Shown here in pieces: positions 17,063-25,879 of a stretch of 64,000 bases of DNA. The DNA comes from Actinosynnema sp040640215 (lineage in GTDB: Bacteria; Actinomycetota; Actinomycetes; Mycobacteriales; Pseudonocardiaceae): positions 1 to 64,000 of the forward strand of contig NZ_JBFABG010000007.1 in assembly GCF_040640215.1 (NCBI RefSeq), written 5' to 3'. The notes under the pieces were generated by a model. That model was not told the origin of the DNA. It was given only the letters and a program-made list of their open reading frames with translations, and did not search any database. A program made the position numbers and the translations under genes. The first letter of the stretch is position 1, and each line of letters starts with the position of its first letter.

Positions 17063-17854
17063 GTGGCGACCGATCCCCTTGCCCTGCCCCTGTGGACCCT
17101 GCTCGCGCTGGTGCGCCGCCGGGGTGCCGAACCGCACCCCGTGTTCGCCGCCACCGTGTCGTGGTGCTCCGAGGAAGCGTTGCGGCAGCTCGACGTCGAG
17201 GCCGACGAGGTGTTGCGGCGGCTGGGGTTGTCCGACGGGCGGGTGCCGCACCGCCGCCTGGAGTCGGCGTTGCGCGCCTTGGACCGACCACTGCGCGAGT
17301 ACTACGGCTGGATCGACACGACGGTCGACGGCTCGCCTCGGAGCTACTCCGTGCTCGCGGCGCGATGCGGCGAGGACGCCGTGGTGGCGGTGAACGACCC
17401 GGACAGCGCCGTGGTCGTGTTGGCCGCCGTTCGCGGCGAGGCGTTGGGGGACGAGTTCGCGGCGCAGCTCCCGCCGTACCGGACGACGCGGTCCGCGTCG
17501 ATCAACGCGCCCTACCAGGAGCTCCTGCGGCCGTCCGCGCGGTCGCGGGACGCCGGCGCGCGGGCGATGAAAGCGTTGTTCGCGGCTCCCCGCACGGGTG
17601 CCGGCAACCTGTACTCCGCCGTCCGCACCCCCGGTGGCCGCAAGCGCATCGAGCACCCGGTCAACTACATCGACACCGACGAGGGGCGGTGGTTGACGTT
17701 GCTCGGCGGCAGCAGCGGCGACGGCGACGGCAGCGGCAACGGCAGCGGTCGGTGGGCCACGGCAACACCCGCGACGCCCGAGCTGATCACCCGGCGGTTG
17801 GCCGAGGCCGCCGACGCGCTCACGGCCGGTGGCGCGCCGGGCTTCTTCGTCTGA
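17063..17854 (+). CDS. EspG-family ESX chaperone
   Basis: A 263-residue protein with the EspG fold signature. It has an N-terminal alpha/beta region (PLWTLLALVRRRGAEPHPVF), a central stretch REYYGWIDT, and the later NAPYQELLRPSARSRDAG. EspG proteins are cytosolic chaperones that bind PPE partners by their helical tips and keep them soluble for ESX secretion. The C-terminal NYIDTDEGRWL fits the family. A Gly/Ser/Asp repeat (SSGDGDGSGNGSG) lies near the end. It starts 1 base after the PPE-like stop, supporting a chaperone-substrate pair. Confidence 0.85.
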   Translation: MATDPLALPLWTLLALVRRRGAEPHPVFAATVSWCSEEALRQLDVEADEVLRRLGLSDGRVPHRRLESALRALDRPLREYYGWIDTTVDGSPRSYSVLAARCGEDAVVAVNDPDSAVVVLAAVRGEALGDEFAAQLPPYRTTRSASINAPYQELLRPSARSRDAGARAMKALFAAPRTGAGNLYSAVRTPGGRKRIEHPVNYIDTDEGRWLTLLGGSSGDGDGSGNGSGRWATATPATPELITRRLAEAADALTAGGAPGFFV

Positions 17855-18208
17855 TCCGCCCGACCCGTGGTGCTCCCCCGGTCGGCACGGCGGGAGTCGG
17901 CGATCTCGTGCACCGGGGCCCGGACAGCACCGGCGTGCTCGACGTCGTGGCCCGCCTGGTGGAGGAGCAGCCGAAGCGGTGGGCCGACCGCCGGTTGCGG
18001 GTGGCCACCCCCGTGCGCGGCCCGACGTAGAACCTGGCCGATCCTCCGGGTCTGGTGCGGCGGCTCGGGCGGTCGGGAGACTGGGCGGGATCGGGGTGGG
18101 GTGGTCCACCCGACCGGCGCGCCACCGCCGGGTGGTGCGGTCCCCCGGACCCGTCCTCCGCGCCCCGATCCGCGCACTCGCGAGCGACTCGGAGGAGAAG
18201 TGGCCGGC
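17855..18208. other. Intergenic with a possible 40-residue ORF
   Basis: These ~350 bases contain a weak candidate from GTG 17908 to TAG 18030 on the plus strand. Its 40 residues include GVLDVVARLVEEQPKRWADR, which has good actinobacterial codon use but no recognisable family and no clear ribosome-binding site. It could be a gene remnant. Nothing else was seen. Confidence 0.25.
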
Positions 18209-18961
18209 ATGGTCGACACCCGTGGGCTGTACCTGGACCTGATGAAGCGCGTCCTGACCAACCTCGTCTACGAGGACGCGCCGATCAAGGTCTTCGACCT
18301 CGGGGACGGGGCCGCGCCGGAGTCGTCCCGCCTGCTCGGGCGGGACTGGCCGAGCGTCGCGCACACGATGATCGGCCTGAAGCGCCTGGACAACCTCCAG
18401 GAGTGCGTCGAGGCGGTGATCCGGGACGGCGTGCCGGGCGACCTCGTGGAGACCGGGGTGTGGCGCGGCGGCGCGTCGATCTTCATGCGCGCGGTGGTCC
18501 GGGCCCACGGCGACGCGGAGCGGCGGGTGTGGCTCGCCGACTCGTTCCAGGGGATGCCGACCGTGGGCGAGGACGGTCACGAAGGCGACCGCGCCATGGA
18601 GTTCCACCGGTACAACGACGTCCTGGCGGTGGACCTGGAGACGGTCCGGCGCAACTTCGAGCGGTACGGGTTGCTGGACTCGCAGGTGCGGTTCCTGCCG
18701 GGCTGGTTCGACGACACCCTGCCGACCGCGCCGATCGACCGGGTGGCGGTCCTGCGGCTGGACGGCGACCTGTTCGAGTCCACGACGGTCGCGTTGGAGA
18801 GCCTCTACCCGAAGCTGTCGCCCGGCGGTTTTCTCATCGTGGACGACTACGTCATCCCCGCGTGCGCGGAGGCCGTGCACGCCTACCGGGCGGCGCACGG
18901 GATCACCGAACCGGTGCAGGACATCGACGGCGGCGCGGTGTTCTGGCGGCGGAGCGGCTGA
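18209..18961 (+). CDS. TylF/MycF-type O-methyltransferase
   Basis: A 250-residue protein of the TylF family of Mg-dependent SAM O-methyltransferases, named for macrocin O-methyltransferase. It has YLDLMKRVLTNLVYED at the start, the SAM-binding motif ETGVWRGGASIFMR, the catalytic/metal region LADSFQGMP, and LDGDLFEST with GGFLIVDDY for metal and substrate contacts. It probably methylates a sugar hydroxyl of a natural product or glycan. The ATG at 18209 has GGAGGAG 11 bases upstream; the GTG at 18200 is a possible start. No biosynthetic cluster surrounds it, so the substrate is unknown. Confidence 0.88.
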   Translation: MVDTRGLYLDLMKRVLTNLVYEDAPIKVFDLGDGAAPESSRLLGRDWPSVAHTMIGLKRLDNLQECVEAVIRDGVPGDLVETGVWRGGASIFMRAVVRAHGDAERRVWLADSFQGMPTVGEDGHEGDRAMEFHRYNDVLAVDLETVRRNFERYGLLDSQVRFLPGWFDDTLPTAPIDRVAVLRLDGDLFESTTVALESLYPKLSPGGFLIVDDYVIPACAEAVHAYRAAHGITEPVQDIDGGAVFWRRSG

Positions 18962-19017
18962 CCCGCCCGCCGGGCCGCGTCAGCCTGCCGTCACACGACG
19001 CCGGGTCGCGCCCGTCG

Positions 19018-19944
19018 TCACGCCCAGTCCCAGGAGATGCCGTGCACACCCGGTCGGGGTTTCGCCTGGAACGAGTGGACGGACCGCTCCGGGTCGATCG
19101 GCAGGCGGCGTCGGTTCTCCGTCGGCGCGCCGGCTTTCGCCCGCCGGTACTCGTAGCACCGGGCGGGGACCGAGACGCGGTCGAAGAAGACCTGCAACAG
19201 GTAGCTGCTCGTGGCGGTGCGCATCAACCGCTCGTGGTGGTGGGACGGCACGTCGCTCTCGCCCATGCGCCAGTCGTACTCCACGACCGCCGTCTCGTTC
19301 TTGGCCAGCGCCCGGCCCAGGTGGATGTCGGCGGCGACGTACCCCGCCTCGTCGTCCGCGCGCAGCCCGGCCAGCGTGCCGCCGCGAACCACCAGGTCGT
19401 GCGGCATCACGTCGCCCTCGTCCACGCCGTGCACCACCAGGAACCGGTCGCACCCGTTGTTCACGCCGCGCAGCACCTGCCGGGTGGTGATCCCGCGCAA
19501 CGACCGGCGCGCGTCGACGAAGCACTGCTCGGTGGTCGACAGCACGGCCACGTCGGGGTTGGGGTTGGCGAACTCCTCGCCCAGCACCGTCCGGGCGGGT
19601 GAGTCCTCGCCGTAGAGGGCGGCGAAGCTCAGGCCGCTGTCGCCGAGCCACCGGCCACGGGGTCTGCGGGGTTCGAGCACGTCGAACAGGGTGTTCTCGG
19701 GCAGGTCCAGGATCACTTCGAGCTCGTGCAGCGCGCGCAGCGACTTCGGTCGCTCCGGCCGGCTGCGGCCCTGCTGCCAGTAGCTCAGCGTGGCCAGGCT
19801 GATCTCGACGCCCCGGTCGGCGAGCCGCGCGCGAATCCGGTCGAGGGTGAGGTCCCGCCGGACGATCGCGGCGCGCAGGGCGTCGGCGAACTTCTCCTGG
19901 CTGAGCACCTGCTCGGGGCCGGGTCGTTCCTGGGGAGCTGCCAT
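19018..19944 (-). CDS. XRE-family transcriptional regulator
   Basis: A 308-residue protein. The N-terminal XRE helix-turn-helix (residues ~15-80) includes DRIRARLADRGVEISLATLS followed by YWQQGRSRPERPKSLRALHE. The C-terminal ~200 residues form a unique domain with several acidic/aromatic motifs (CFVDARRSLRGITT, DDEAGYVAADIHLG) but no family I recognise. Similar long XRE proteins in actinomycetes often regulate development or metabolism. The ATG at 19944 has GGGGAGCTGCC upstream. It is likely the last gene of a minus-strand unit separated from the protease by a terminator. Confidence 0.75.
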   Translation of the reverse strand: MAAPQERPGPEQVLSQEKFADALRAAIVRRDLTLDRIRARLADRGVEISLATLSYWQQGRSRPERPKSLRALHELEVILDLPENTLFDVLEPRRPRGRWLGDSGLSFAALYGEDSPARTVLGEEFANPNPDVAVLSTTEQCFVDARRSLRGITTRQVLRGVNNGCDRFLVVHGVDEGDVMPHDLVVRGGTLAGLRADDEAGYVAADIHLGRALAKNETAVVEYDWRMGESDVPSHHHERLMRTATSSYLLQVFFDRVSVPARCYEYRRAKAGAPTENRRRLPIDPERSVHSFQAKPRPGVHGISWDWA

Positions 19945-19970
19945 GACGAGCCATCATCGCCCAAATTGGT

Positions 19971-20006
19971 GAACGCCGATACCTCCTTTCGGGGGTATCG
20001 GCGTTC
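19971..20006 (-). terminator. Hairpin terminator after the protease gene
   Basis: GAACGCCGATACC and GGTATCGGCGTTC form a perfect 13-bp stem around a 10-base loop. It lies 17 bases after the protease stop on the minus strand and just upstream of the XRE gene, whose transcripts it would also separate. Confidence 0.75.
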
Positions 20007-20023
20007 ATATCGTCACTCTGAGG

Positions 20024-21217
20024 TTACCTAACGTTCAACGTCAACCCGTAGTAGGACAGGGCGTCACCGAGCGGCTGGAAGTACGACGACTTGCCGTTCT
20101 GCACTCCGCCGTTGAACGTGCACTGCTGGTTGGTGGGCCCGCCGGAGGTCATGCCCTGGGCCTGGTTGCCCGAGATGTAGGCACCGCCGCTGTCGCCGCC
20201 CATGGTGCAGACGGACGACTTGCCCAGACCGCGAACCACGGTCGAGGGACCGCCGTTCGGGTCGGTGTAGGTGACGGTCTGGTTGTAGCCGGTGATCGAC
20301 CCGCAGGTCCAGCCGGTCGTGGCACCGGACTTGCAGACGGACGCGCCGACCGCGCCGCGCGAGCCGCCCTTGACGCTGATCAGGCCGGCCGCGCCCCAGG
20401 TGCCCACCTGGGTGGTGATCGAGTTCCCGGAGTCGATCTTCGCCACACCCATGTCGACGCTGTCGCGGCCCAGCGCGTAACGGGTGCTCGTGCCCTTGGC
20501 GAACCGGGTGCCGTCGTAGTGCAGCGTGGGCAGGTTCCCGACGCAGTGCCCGGCGGTGACCAGGTACTGGGTGCCGGCGCTGGTGCGCGCGCCGAACCCG
20601 ACGGAGCAGTACCCCGAGCCGCCGTTGATCGTCATCTTGCTGCCGGGGTAGACCGCCGCCTGGGTGCTCAGCGGCTGCGCGACCTGCTCGACGCGGACCG
20701 CCGACCCGTGCTTGGCGGCCTCGGCGAGGAACGCCGACGCCAACGGCCTGTTCCGGTCGACGACCTGGATGGTGACGACGTCGGAGGCCACGTCGACGCC
20801 CCAGGAGGCGATCCCGGCGGGGGCCCGCTCGGCGGCGAGCCGGTCGAGGTCGGCTTGCACGGCGTTCAGGGCCTTCTCGCCGCGAGCGGGCGTGCGGACC
20901 GCCAACCCCGCCGAACGGACCTTCGCCGCGCCCGCCCGGTCGGCGTTCACGGTGAGCTTGCCGGACTGGTCGAAGTACGCGCCGTCGACGCGCACGCCGC
21001 CGGCCACCAGGTCGGCCAGCGTGCGCTGCTGGCCGGCCTCGCGGTCGAGCCGCTGGACGGCGGCGGTGTCGCTGACGCCCAGGGTGCGGGCCAGGGCGGC
21101 GACCATCTCGGGCTCGTAGTCGGATCCGGCGGCCGACGCCGTCGCACCACCCGCCAGCAGGGTCAGCGGGATCAGGCAGGACAGCGCGGCAGTGCCGAGC
21201 ACTCGGTTTCGAGACAC
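20024..21217 (-). CDS. Secreted S1 protease, streptogrisin/alpha-lytic type
   Basis: A 397-residue secreted protease. A Sec signal peptide (LGTAALSCLIPLTLLAGGAT, cleavage near residue 30) is followed by a ~155-residue propeptide. The chymotrypsin-fold domain begins near residue 188. The triad is complete: H224 in TAGHC, D255 in DSVDMG, and S343 in GGDSGG. Cysteine pairs at 204/225 and others fit streptogrisins, which use the propeptide as a folding chaperone. I chose the GTG at 21217 with AAAGGGTGAG upstream; earlier in-frame residues do not look like a signal peptide. It is likely a scavenging extracellular protease. Confidence 0.93.
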   Translation of the reverse strand: MSRNRVLGTAALSCLIPLTLLAGGATASAAGSDYEPEMVAALARTLGVSDTAAVQRLDREAGQQRTLADLVAGGVRVDGAYFDQSGKLTVNADRAGAAKVRSAGLAVRTPARGEKALNAVQADLDRLAAERAPAGIASWGVDVASDVVTIQVVDRNRPLASAFLAEAAKHGSAVRVEQVAQPLSTQAAVYPGSKMTINGGSGYCSVGFGARTSAGTQYLVTAGHCVGNLPTLHYDGTRFAKGTSTRYALGRDSVDMGVAKIDSGNSITTQVGTWGAAGLISVKGGSRGAVGASVCKSGATTGWTCGSITGYNQTVTYTDPNGGPSTVVRGLGKSSVCTMGGDSGGAYISGNQAQGMTSGGPTNQQCTFNGGVQNGKSSYFQPLGDALSYYGLTLNVR

Positions 21218-21681
21218 GATCTCACCCTTTCGCAACCGGGGCGGACCACCGCAGGGAGAAAACAAGCGCGCAAAACAAGTGCCCGCTGTGATCAATGGTC
21301 CGTCCCCGGCCGGTCGGATTCTTCCGACCGTGCCGACAACTCTGCCCCGACCAGCCCGACCAGGGCAATGACGTGCGTTCAACAGGCGGGCGGAGCCGAC
21401 TTTGAAAAAGAGAAATCAATGCGCCGGGGGCGGTCACGACCGGGTGATGACGCCGACGGAAGAGTCGATTCGCACAACGCCGTCGATCGAGTCCGATCGA
21501 AGTCAACCGAAGTCGACCGAAGCCGATCGACGGGAAAAGCACTGTTTTCGGCGCACGTCGGGCAGAGCGCCGACTGTCTAGGCCGCCGTGCTCGACGACG
21601 AGATCGTCTCCCTCGGCCTGCACGTCGCCGGGCGACACGGCCTCGAAGGTCCGCCTGCCCGAACGCCGAGCGCGCCGGTGC
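21218..21681. other. Regulatory region of the protease gene
   Basis: About 460 bases without a convincing gene. A perfect 8-bp inverted repeat (CGGTCGGA-TTCT-TCCGACCG, 21311-21330) lies ~95 bases upstream of the protease start and may be an operator. An A-rich stretch (aaaaagagaaatca) near 21402 may be part of a promoter. A 10-bp periodic repeat is listed separately. Confidence 0.45.
21482..21531. repeat. Degenerate 10-bp periodic repeat
   Basis: Five successive decamers follow the pattern GTCGAtCGAA/G: gtcgatcgag, tccgatcgaa, gtcaaccgaa, gtcgaccgaa, gccgatcgac. A spacing of about one helical turn would place identical faces of a DNA-binding protein on one side. Its position in the intergenic region suggests a cooperative binding site. 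Confidence 0.6.
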
Positions 21682-23283
21682 TCAGCCCGGTTCGTCCTCC
21701 GCCACCGCGAGCGACGGGTGGTCGGCCCAGAGCAGGTGGCGCACGCGCGGCGGGGCGGTGGCCAGGTCGCGGGCGGTCTGCTCCACCTCCACCTCCGTGC
21801 CGGTGCCGCGTTCGAGGTGCTGGCGCAGGTGTTCCTGCCACGTGGCGACGGTGAAGGTCTCCAGGAACGCGTCCGGGTCCGCCGAGTCGCGGAACAGGCC
21901 CCACTGGGTCGCGCCGGTGCGCCTGCGGGACCGGCCGACCTTGCGCATCGCCTCCACGAAGCTCTCGGCGCGGGCGGAGTCCACCCGCCACTCCACGGTC
22001 ACCAGCACCGGGCCGCGTTCGACGTCGGAGATCTCCGGCGGCGTGTCCCAGAGGCTCGCGGGCGAGGTGTCGAGCTCGCGTTCGGTCAGCGGCAGGGCGC
22101 TCGCCGCCACCGCCACCACCAGCACCAGCGCGACGGCCGGCACGACCAGGCCGCTCCGCACGCCCAGCACGCCGCCGACCGCGCCCCACGCCAGCGCGCC
22201 GACGGCCTGGCCGCCCATGAACACGAGGTTGTAGTAGGCCAGCGCGCGGGCCCGCGTCCACGCCGGGAGCAGCACCTGGGCGGTGGCGTTGAGCGTGGAC
22301 AGCACCGCGATCCACCCCACCCCGGCCACCAGCATGGCGAGCACCGCGACCACGGTCGAGGAGGTCAGCCCGGCCACCGCCATGGCCACCGCGTACGCGC
22401 ACGTGGCCAGGGTGATCAGCAGGTTCTTGCCGGTCCGCCGCAGCAGCCGGGGCACGACGAACGCCCCGCCGATCGCCCCGACGCCGACGCTGCCGAGCAA
22501 CACGCCGTAGCCGCCCGCGTCCAACCCCAGGGGGCCCCGGGCGAGGGCGGGCAGCAGCGCCCACAACGCGCTGCCGAACACCACGAACAGCACGGACCGC
22601 ACGAGCACGCGGCGGAACAGCGGCGCGCTGCGCACGTACCGCGCGCCCGTGCGCACGGCCGTCACCACGTGCTCCGCGCCCAACGGCCGGTGGTCCACGG
22701 GTCGCCGCCACCGCCACAGCACCAGCAGCACGCCGAGGAACGACAGGGTGTTGAACGCGAAAGCGGCCTCCGGCCCGGCCACCGCGATCAGCGCGCCGCC
22801 CAGCGCGGGCCCGATGGCCCGCCCGACGTTCATGTTCACGCCGTTGAGCAGCGCCGCCCGCGCGATCTCGTTCCGGGGCACCAGTTCGGGCTGGATGGCC
22901 TGGAACGACGGCATGGCGAGCGCCTGCCCCACGCCCATGAGCGCGATGAGCGCCAGCAACGACGCCGGCGTGGTCCCGCCCGCCGCCGTGAGGCCGGCCA
23001 GACCGGCCGCGCCGGCGAGCATCAACGACTGGCCGGCGAGCAGCACGTGCCGCCGGTCGAGGATGTCGCCCACCGCTCCGGACGGCACGACCAGCAGGAA
23101 CACCGGCACGGTGGTGGCCGCCTGGACCAGCGCCACCGCCAGCGCGCCGCCGCCCAGGTCGCCCATCAGCCACTGCGCGCCCACGGTCTGCGCCCACGTG
23201 CCGATGTTGGAGGCGAACTGCGCCAGCCACAACGCGCGGTAGGCCCGCCGCCGCAACGGTGCCCACGCCGACTCGCCGCCCAT
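21682..23283 (-). CDS. MFS_3 exporter with C-terminal ABM-like domain
   Basis: A 533-residue protein. Twelve transmembrane segments span residues ~15-400, starting LWLAQFASNIGTWAQTVGAQ, the signature of the MFS_3 (EntS-like) family. Residues ~425-525 form a soluble domain (VTVEWRVDSARAESFVEAM, then HLERGTGTEVEVEQ) like an antibiotic biosynthesis monooxygenase fold; this fusion is typical of MFS_3 proteins. The family exports siderophores, peptides or drugs; the substrate is unknown. The ATG at 23283 has GGAGGGCC upstream. No adjacent biosynthetic genes are present. Confidence 0.88.
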   Translation of the reverse strand: MGGESAWAPLRRRAYRALWLAQFASNIGTWAQTVGAQWLMGDLGGGALAVALVQAATTVPVFLLVVPSGAVGDILDRRHVLLAGQSLMLAGAAGLAGLTAAGGTTPASLLALIALMGVGQALAMPSFQAIQPELVPRNEIARAALLNGVNMNVGRAIGPALGGALIAVAGPEAAFAFNTLSFLGVLLVLWRWRRPVDHRPLGAEHVVTAVRTGARYVRSAPLFRRVLVRSVLFVVFGSALWALLPALARGPLGLDAGGYGVLLGSVGVGAIGGAFVVPRLLRRTGKNLLITLATCAYAVAMAVAGLTSSTVVAVLAMLVAGVGWIAVLSTLNATAQVLLPAWTRARALAYYNLVFMGGQAVGALAWGAVGGVLGVRSGLVVPAVALVLVVAVAASALPLTERELDTSPASLWDTPPEISDVERGPVLVTVEWRVDSARAESFVEAMRKVGRSRRRTGATQWGLFRDSADPDAFLETFTVATWQEHLRQHLERGTGTEVEVEQTARDLATAPPRVRHLLWADHPSLAVAEDEPG

Positions 23284-23388
23284 GCGAGGCCCTCCGGTGG
23301 TTCGTGGCCGTCCTGCCGTGCCGGGTGGTGGAACACCTCGCGGGGCACTTCCACCCGGTGGTAACCGGGTGGGGGACGGCCTGGGTCG

Positions 23389-23994
23389 TCAGCGCTCGGC
23401 CAGGGCGGCTTCGAGCGAGGACACGACGGTCACCACGTGGTTGAGCGCCGTCGTCCACAGCAGACGGACCAGCTTGTGGTCCTCGGCGAGCACGACGACC
23501 AGTTCGCGGTCCGCCTCGTGCAGCCGGTGGTGGGCGTTGATCAGCGCGGACAGCCCGACCGAGGCCAGGAAACCGGCCTCGTCGAGGTCCACGACCAGCA
23601 TCCGGGCCCCGATGTCGGCGGCCCGCGTCACGCCCTCGTCCAGCCCGTCTTGCAGGGCCTTCACCGTCTTCTGGTCGATGTCGCCACCGACCCGCACCCG
23701 GACCGCGCGGCCGTCGGCGACGGTGTCCACGCGCGCCCAGGGCGCGGCGTCGGTCGGCACCGCTGGAGCCTCGGCGTTCTGCACCGCAGCGGTGTCAGCG
23801 GTCGTTTCCGCTGCCGGTTCGCCGGCCTGCGCCGCGTCCGGTTCCGCCGCCGGTTCGGCGGTCTGCACCGCGTCGGGTTCGGCGGTCTGCACCGCGTCGG
23901 GTTCGGCGGTCTGCACCGCGTCGGGTTCGGCGGTCTGCACCGCGGACGTGTCCGCGGTGGGTGTTGTGGTCTCTTGCTCGGCGTTGTCGCCCAC
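23389..23994 (-). CDS. STAS-domain protein with repeat-rich N-terminus
   Basis: A 201-residue protein. Residues ~1-80 are a disordered acidic tract with tandem DAVQTAEP octads. Residues ~90-195 form a STAS domain like anti-sigma factor antagonists (VVDLDEAGFLASVGLSALIN); the phosphorylatable serine region FLASVGL keeps the serine but differs from the usual DSSGL. It may bind an anti-sigma kinase and release a stress sigma factor. Nearby genes carry stress-sigma-like promoters, which suits this role but does not prove it. Start is GTG at 23994 with AGGAG upstream. Confidence 0.8.
   Translation of the reverse strand: MGDNAEQETTTPTADTSAVQTAEPDAVQTAEPDAVQTAEPDAVQTAEPAAEPDAAQAGEPAAETTADTAAVQNAEAPAVPTDAAPWARVDTVADGRAVRVRVGGDIDQKTVKALQDGLDEGVTRAADIGARMLVVDLDEAGFLASVGLSALINAHHRLHEADRELVVVLAEDHKLVRLLWTTALNHVVTVVSSLEAALAER
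23852..23943. repeat. 24-bp tandem repeat inside the STAS gene
   Basis: Nearly four perfect copies of a 24-bp unit encode the octads DAVQTAEP. The repeats are in frame and near-identical at DNA level, so copy number could change by slippage without breaking the frame. Confidence 0.9.
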
Positions 23995-24123
23995 GATCGC
24001 TCCTGGTGACGTGTAACAGGTGGACGTGCTACGAAGGCATTGTCGTCGCGCCGCTCCGGTTCGCCGGTCGAGCGCGCGCGTCGGTGGCCACCGGTGTCGG
24101 TGGCCTCCCGGGGATCGGGCCTC

Positions 24124-25074
24124 TCACGGGATGCGCGGTGCGACTTCCCGCTTCCAGAACTCGAAGAACTCCTCCTGGGCGGGACCGATCTGCTGCACGT
24201 ACACCTCGTCGTAGCCCGCCTCCACGAACGAGTGGACGCGGTCGAGGTAGCGCTCCGGGTCCGGGCCGGTGGGCACGGCGTCGGCCACCATCTCCCGGGT
24301 CACCAGGCTCGACGCCTGTTCGAAGTGCCGGGGCGTCGGCAGCACCTGGGCGAGTTCGCCGGGGAGCTGCTCGTTGGGCCACAGCCGCGTCGCGGTGTCG
24401 ACGCCCTCGTCCCCGGTCGCGGCGTGGCAGACCTTGAACCCGCCCTGCACCGGTCCCGTGCCGCCGGCTGCGCGGTAGGTCGCGACCAGGCCGGCGTCCG
24501 GGATCGTGCTGCACAGCCCGTCGCCGATCCGCCCGGCGAGCTTCGCCGCCTTCGGGCCGAACGCCGAGACGTAGACCGGCACCGGCCGCTCCGGCACGGT
24601 GTAGAGGCGCGCGTTCTCGACGGTGTAGTGCTTGCCGTGGTGGTCCACCTCGTCGCCGGTGTGCAGGGCGCGGATGACCTCGACGGCCTCCTCCAGCATC
24701 TCCAGGCGCACCGGGGCGGGCGGCCACGGGTCGCCGAGGACGTGCTCGTTGAGCGCCTCGCCGGAGCCGACGCCGAGCACGAACCGGCCTTCGCACTGCA
24801 CGGCGGCCGTGGCGGCGGCGTGCGCCACGATCGCCGGGTGGATGCGGGTGGTCGGGCAGGTGACCGCCGTGGTGATCGGCAGCCGCGTCGCCTCGGACAG
24901 CGCGCCGATCACCGACCACACGAACGGGCTCTGCCCCTGCTCGCCGTTCCACGGGTGGAAGTGGTCGGAGATCCACAGGCGCTCGAAGCCGGCCGCCTCC
25001 GCCCGCTCGGCTTGGCGGACCAGCTCGCGCGGCCCGAACTCCTCGCACGAGAGGAAGTACCCGATGCTGACCAT
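24124..25074 (-). CDS. F420-dependent LLM-class oxidoreductase
   Basis: A 316-residue TIM-barrel protein of the bacterial luciferase-like superfamily. It begins IGYFLSCEEFGPRELVRQAE and has WISDHFHPWN, characteristic of the F420-dependent glucose-6-phosphate dehydrogenase-like branch. GVGSGEALNEHVLGDPWPPA is the conserved cofactor-binding region. It probably reduces or oxidises an organic substrate with F420, but the substrate is unknown. The start at 25074 is preceded by a GGTTC-N15-GGGTAA promoter only nine bases upstream, so the transcript is near-leaderless. Confidence 0.88.
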   Translation of the reverse strand: MVSIGYFLSCEEFGPRELVRQAERAEAAGFERLWISDHFHPWNGEQGQSPFVWSVIGALSEATRLPITTAVTCPTTRIHPAIVAHAAATAAVQCEGRFVLGVGSGEALNEHVLGDPWPPAPVRLEMLEEAVEVIRALHTGDEVDHHGKHYTVENARLYTVPERPVPVYVSAFGPKAAKLAGRIGDGLCSTIPDAGLVATYRAAGGTGPVQGGFKVCHAATGDEGVDTATRLWPNEQLPGELAQVLPTPRHFEQASSLVTREMVADAVPTGPDPERYLDRVHSFVEAGYDEVYVQQIGPAQEEFFEFWKREVAPRIP

Positions 25075-25083
25075 GAGGGCCGG

Positions 25084-25109
25084 TTACCCGCGCGCCGCGC
25101 CGGTGAACC
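25084..25109 (-). promoter_or_regulatory. Stress-sigma-like promoter for the F420 oxidoreductase
   Basis: On the minus strand GTTC-N15-GGGTAA resembles the GTTT-N14-16-GGGTA(T/C) promoter of SigB/SigF/SigH-type stress sigma factors. The -10 element ends 9 bases before the start codon. The match is by eye. Confidence 0.5.
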
Positions 25110-25165
25110 GTCTTCGACGGGCGGTCGACCGTCGGGGTGACCCCGGTCTCCCCGCCCGCGCCCGC

Positions 25166-25762
25166 TCAGCCGGGGATGGGGTTCTTCGCCAGCGCGACCG
25201 CCACGGCGTGCAGGTTCGCCGCCATCGTGCGGCCGGTCTCGGCGGACCACTCGTGCCCCTCGTCGGTGTCCGAGTAGTCCTCGCCCGGACCGGGGCCCTT
25301 GTTCCAGTACGTCCACGCCTGGCCGGGGATCGTGTAGCCGATGTCGCCGAGGCCGCCGGAGATCTCGCTGATCACGTGGTGCGCGCCGTCCTCGTTGCCG
25401 GTCACGACGACCCCGGCCACGCGGTTGTAGGCGACCGGCCGGTCCTGGTCGTCGGTCTCGGAGATCATCGCGTCCATCCGCTCCAGCACGCGCTGGGCGA
25501 TCGAGGACGGGCGGCCGACCCACGTCGGCGTGGCGACGACGAGGATCTCGGCCCGCAGCAGCTCGTCGTGGATGCGGGGCCAGTCGTCGCCCTCGCCCAG
25601 GTCGGTCACCACGCCCGGCGGCACCGAGTGGTCGGCCAGCCGGAAGGTGCTCACCTCCACCTGCCGCGAGCGCAACTCGTCGATCACCACCTGCGCCAGC
25701 AGGCCCGTGTTGGACGGTTCCGGCGACTTCTTCAGCGTGCAGTTCAGCACCACGGCGCGCAC
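25166..25762 (-). CDS. NADPH-dependent FMN reductase/flavodoxin-like protein
   Basis: A 198-residue flavodoxin-fold protein. It begins RAVVLNCTLKKSPEPSNTG, an FMN-phosphate-binding loop, and has VVATPTWVGRPSSIAQRVLE, the family's conserved central motif. A second loop (VTGNEDGAHHVISEI) contacts the isoalloxazine ring. It probably reduces FMN, quinones or a xenobiotic using NAD(P)H. I chose GTG at 25762 with AGGAGG 8 bases upstream. It shares a 150-bp divergent region with the SRPBCC gene and lies close to the F420 oxidoreductase. Confidence 0.85.
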   Translation of the reverse strand: MRAVVLNCTLKKSPEPSNTGLLAQVVIDELRSRQVEVSTFRLADHSVPPGVVTDLGEGDDWPRIHDELLRAEILVVATPTWVGRPSSIAQRVLERMDAMISETDDQDRPVAYNRVAGVVVTGNEDGAHHVISEISGGLGDIGYTIPGQAWTYWNKGPGPGEDYSDTDEGHEWSAETGRTMAANLHAVAVALAKNPIPG

Positions 25763-25794
25763 GTGCCCCACCTCCTGTTGATCCTCGCGACCGG

Positions 25795-25819
25795 TTACCC
25801 CGCGCGGGTGCGACCAATC
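25795..25819 (-). promoter_or_regulatory. Possible stress-sigma-like promoter for the flavin reductase
   Basis: GATT-N15-GGGTAA on the minus strand is a weaker match to the stress-sigma consensus, upstream of the reductase. It is included because the two neighbouring genes have better matches. Confidence 0.35.
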
Positions 25820-25879
25820 CCGGGATCGCCTGACCGGGTACCGTCCCGCGCTCGCGCGACGGGCGACCGCCGAGGATCG

